A DNA stretch of 8,914 bases from Planctomycetota bacterium. GTDB taxonomy: Bacteria; Planctomycetota; UBA1135; GCA-002686595. Each line of letters opens with the position of its first letter. Position 1 is the first letter of the stretch. Below, one piece after another: positions 6,435 through 8,914 of this stretch. Location of the stretch: assembly GCA_027623615.1 (NCBI GenBank), contig JAQBVH010000087.1:1-8914 (forward strand), given 5' to 3'. The notes beneath the pieces are model-generated. The model worked only from the letters and a program-made list of their open reading frames with translations, did no database searches and was not told the origin of the DNA. A program made the position numbers and the translations under genes.

Positions 6435-8255
6435 ATGAAAGCCTTCACAACCACTGCGCTGCTCGTGGGCGTGCTCCTGTCCGGAGTCGCGACCGCCCAG
6501 GAGGAGACCTCCGAGTTCGGCGAGCCGCTCGTCGTCAACGGCGTCCGCATTCCCGACCTCGAGATCAAGCGCTTCTTGATCTACGGCCCCGGCCGCAACG
6601 CCCTCGAAGCCCGCAAGCTCGAGATCCTGATGAGCCAGGAGCTCGAACTCCGCGTCTACACCATGCGTGAGGACATGGCGGGTGAGCAGCACGGTTCGGG
6701 GTACGACGACCTGACCGACGATCAGAAGGCTGGGATCGACACCGTGGTGACGGAGTCCATGGCTCGGTACGACGTCGATCGTGATGAGGCCAAGGCCAAG
6801 ATCGCCGAGCAGGTCACGGACTTCCAGCAGCGTTATCCGACCCTCGATCCGTCCACCGAGACGCGCCGCGCCTACCGCACGGTCGAGTGGTACGAGGACC
6901 AGGTCTACCAGACCATGCGCTTCGACCGGATGTTCTTCCCCGGACACACGGACAACTGGCCGCCCCTTACCGTCGAGGCGATCCACGCCGGCTCTCCGAA
7001 CTACGACCTGGTGAAGGACTACCAGGAGCATTGGGACTATCGCAAGGCGGAGTCCGAGGAGACCGGTGAGCCGATGAAGGAGGAGCAGGACATGATGATG
7101 ACCCTGCTCCGGGACTACGTCATCGCCGCTCTGAACAGCCTGGTCGACACGCGCGTCGCGGTTGATGGTCTGGACCAGGAGGTCGTGATGACGATCGAGG
7201 GCCTGGGTCTCTTCGACGAGGTCCTGACCAACGACGTGTACGAGGAGTTCAAGCACGGCTTCACCTGGCGTGACATCGTCGAGGCCAAGCGCTTCCTTGC
7301 TCTTCAGTCGGCCGCACAGCAGAAGCTCGAGTCGCTCGGTGCCCTGCAGGACCGCGACGAGTACCTCGACCAGATCCGCGAGACGCGCGAGGCCCTGGCC
7401 GCCAACATGTTCAACTGGCAGTTCATCGCGCTGATGGGCCACCAGTTCCCCAGCGAGGAGGCCTACACCGAGCACGTCTACCTGCTGGACTCGTTCAGGA
7501 AGACGATCGAGGAAGACCTCATCTTGGGTGAGGGCAACAAGCTCTCGCCGGCCCTCGCGGCCAACATGGACTACGCCAACGTCGTCATGGGCCTCGGCCG
7601 CTGCCTGACCGAGGTCTGCTTCGTCTCCGCCTTCGACTTCCCGAAGAACGAGTGGCGCGCAGGGGGCTTCGCGGAGGCCGAGCGCCGGGCGATCGCCCTG
7701 CGCGGTGAGGTCGACGCCTACATCGACCGCCTGAACACGGCGGACGACGAGAAGATGAAGGCCGTGGCCGAGGGCAAGAACTACGAGTGGCCCGAGGACC
7801 TGATCTCCTTCGACCAGTACTGGTCCAACTTCCTCGACCTGAACTCCGAGTTCTGGGATCCGCCGCTGCCGATGACCGGCAAGGCTCCGCCGGACATGGG
7901 TCGCAAGAACAAGGGTCGCTTCCAGAGCGAGGCGATGACCCGCAACGACTACAAGCGCTCGATCGGTGAGAGCTCCTACTACTGGTACCTCTGGGACACG
8001 AACACCACCGACACGGTCTTCATGGAGCAGGAGGAAACCACCGTCGGCGGCCCGTACGTGGGTGCCTGGGGTTACTACATCATCTACCTGCGCAAGCGTC
8101 AGGCGCCCACTAACCCGCTCAACCTGAGTAGTGAGCGCCACGTGGAGCTGATGATCGACGACTACATCCGCAACCAGTTCACCAAGTTCGCGCATCAGGC
8201 CCTGGGCGAGTACGAGGTCAAGGGGCTGCCCGAGTTCGACGGCTCCTACAGGTAG
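6435..8255 (+). CDS. Large secreted SurA/parvulin-like folding protein
   Basis: This 606-aa protein has a Sec signal peptide with a hydrophobic core at 6-18 and cleavage after AQ or near residue 21. Residues 33-80, with VNGVRIPDLEIKRFLIYG and then a long helix, match the start of SurA-type N-domains. The C-terminal part runs from VSAFDF (397-402) through an Ala-rich helix at 412-433. It ends with GGPYVGAWGYYIIYLRKR at 538-555, the usual closing strand of a parvulin (PPIC) domain, and then a helix. The region between, about 100-390, is helical, acidic and unrecognised, making the protein longer than SurA (about 430 aa). C390 and C395 could form a disulfide. Prolyl isomerase or holdase activity in the envelope is inferred, and the catalytic residues cannot be confirmed. 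The ATG at 6435 has no clear Shine-Dalgarno sequence but is supported by the signal peptide. It is monocistronic and divergent from the lipoprotein operon. Confidence 0.85.
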   Translation: MKAFTTTALLVGVLLSGVATAQEETSEFGEPLVVNGVRIPDLEIKRFLIYGPGRNALEARKLEILMSQELELRVYTMREDMAGEQHGSGYDDLTDDQKAGIDTVVTESMARYDVDRDEAKAKIAEQVTDFQQRYPTLDPSTETRRAYRTVEWYEDQVYQTMRFDRMFFPGHTDNWPPLTVEAIHAGSPNYDLVKDYQEHWDYRKAESEETGEPMKEEQDMMMTLLRDYVIAALNSLVDTRVAVDGLDQEVVMTIEGLGLFDEVLTNDVYEEFKHGFTWRDIVEAKRFLALQSAAQQKLESLGALQDRDEYLDQIRETREALAANMFNWQFIALMGHQFPSEEAYTEHVYLLDSFRKTIEEDLILGEGNKLSPALAANMDYANVVMGLGRCLTEVCFVSAFDFPKNEWRAGGFAEAERRAIALRGEVDAYIDRLNTADDEKMKAVAEGKNYEWPEDLISFDQYWSNFLDLNSEFWDPPLPMTGKAPPDMGRKNKGRFQSEAMTRNDYKRSIGESSYYWYLWDTNTTDTVFMEQEETTVGGPYVGAWGYYIIYLRKRQAPTNPLNLSSERHVELMIDDYIRNQFTKFAHQALGEYEVKGLPEFDGSYR

Positions 8256-8277
8256 GGCCGAACGATCCTTTGAGTCT

Positions 8278-8307
8278 GCGACCCGCGGTCCTTGGACCGC
8301 GGGTCGC
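8278..8307 (+). terminator. Perfect 14-bp inverted repeat after the SurA-like gene
   Basis: GCGACCCGCGGTCC (8278-8291) is followed by TT and then its exact reverse complement (8294-8307). In RNA this folds into a very strong, all-but-loopless GC hairpin 22 bases after the stop. It is followed by TGTGCATTT, not a true U-tract, so termination may be Rho-assisted or the hairpin may protect the 3' end. It also lies about 80 bases before the next ATG and could insulate that gene. Confidence 0.6.
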
Positions 8308-8385
8308 TGTGCATTTGGGCCTCAGCGGAGGGCGCTCGTCGACGGGTTGGCCCGGCACCGCTGGACATCGCCTTGCCTGGGCTCG

Positions 8386-8914
8386 ATGATCCCGCCCTCC
8401 TTGAAGGTCGACGCCAGAAACCTCGGGCGCCTGTTGTGGCCCCACTTCCGCCCCTTCCGCTGGGGGTTCGTAGGCGTCTTGATGCTCGGGTTCGTGCCGT
8501 CGGTCGCCCAGCAGTCCGCGGTGCTGCTGATCAAGCCGGTGTGGGAGGTGCTCTTCCTGGAAGAGATCCAACCCCCGGACGACGGACTGGCGAAGGTGGG
8601 CGCCGACGAGGAGACCGAAGAGGACAAGACCACGGAGGACGCCAGCGGGCTGCCGACTCCGAGCTGGGTCGTCGAACTCAAGCGAGATTTCTCCCGGCTG
8701 GTCCTCGGCATGGACGGCGTCCCCGAGGGTCTCGCCGAACGCCGGGGCCTCCTGATCCGTGTCGCACTGATCATTGCAATCGTGGCGTTCCTGGCGGCAG
8801 GCTCGAACTACGCGTTTTCGGTCCTGGGGACGTGGATCGCCTACAAGGTGGTCGTGTCCATGCGGCGCGACCTCGCCCAGCACTTGATCGGGCTGTCACT
8901 GCGCTATCACGGCG
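8386..8914 (+). CDS. ABC exporter, membrane domain, 5' part only (cut by window end)
   Basis: The first 176 residues are present with no stop before the window end. The start is ATG 8386-8388. The frame is also open upstream, but this ATG is the best start and no good ribosome binding site decides it. TM1 spans about residues 25-50 and ends in LLIKPVWEV. TM2 spans about 122-155. SMRRDLAQHLIGLSLRYHG at 158-176 matches the cytoplasmic coupling segment of type-1 exporters of the MsbA kind, where the peptide usually reads LR...hLl.Lpl.fF. The ATPase domain should follow outside the window. The loop between TM1 and TM2 is about 70 residues, far longer than in MsbA, and carries a very acidic run at 73-85. 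Lipid, polysaccharide or peptide export are all possible. The hairpin at 8278-8307 separates it from the SurA-like gene. Confidence 0.85.
   Translation, partial: MIPPSLKVDARNLGRLLWPHFRPFRWGFVGVLMLGFVPSVAQQSAVLLIKPVWEVLFLEEIQPPDDGLAKVGADEETEEDKTTEDASGLPTPSWVVELKRDFSRLVLGMDGVPEGLAERRGLLIRVALIIAIVAFLAAGSNYAFSVLGTWIAYKVVVSMRRDLAQHLIGLSLRYHG

Noticed and set aside
6333..8195. 620-aa open frame on the minus strand opposite the SurA-like gene
   Set aside because: It is His/Val/Leu/Arg-rich antisense sequence with no signal or motif. The plus-strand frame has a signal peptide and parvulin-like end.
8218..8883. 221-aa open frame on the minus strand at the window's right end
   Set aside because: It overlaps a clear ABC exporter reading on the plus strand and has no motif of its own.

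Overview
The window is high-GC DNA from a Gram-negative-type bacterium. The evidence is a lipoprotein with a lipobox, two secreted proteins with Sec signal peptides, and an envelope protein resembling SurA/parvulin chaperones. Start codons are mostly not preceded by a convincing Shine-Dalgarno sequence. Together with the protein families this would fit Planctomycetota or a similar environmental lineage, but that placement is inference from style, not from a marker gene.

Layout. (1) 27-3258, minus strand: two tandem paralogous B12-binding-type radical SAM enzymes, 19 bases apart, probably one operon read from about 3436 leftwards. Each has an N-terminal Rossmann-like cobalamin-binding-type domain and a CxxxCxxC iron-sulfur motif followed by an extra Cys. 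(2) 3259-3584: an intergenic region with a candidate -10 box, an exceptionally regular G-quadruplex motif in the presumed 5' leader, and a weak stem-loop. (3) 3585-6244, minus strand: three tightly spaced genes. They are a conserved hypothetical protein of about 230 aa, a lipoprotein with a SurA/parvulin-like outline, and a secreted protein with a metallopeptidase (peptidase MA-like) fold whose HExxH site is degraded. (4) 6245-6434: a divergent intergenic region. (5) 6435-8255, plus strand: a 606-aa secreted protein with a SurA-like N-terminus and a parvulin-like C-terminus. It is followed by a perfect 14-bp inverted repeat. (6) 8386-8914, plus strand: the 5' part of an ABC exporter (MsbA-like membrane domain), cut by the window end.

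How they may work together. The 3585-8255 block codes mainly for envelope proteins: a lipoprotein, a periplasmic or outer-surface peptidase-fold protein, and a large chaperone-like protein divergent from them. This suggests a protein-folding or protein-handling module outside the cytoplasm. The radical SAM pair is a separate metabolic unit, probably modifying a lipid, natural product or peptide; the sequence does not reveal the substrate. No RNA genes, mobile elements, CRISPR arrays or obvious pseudogenes were seen.
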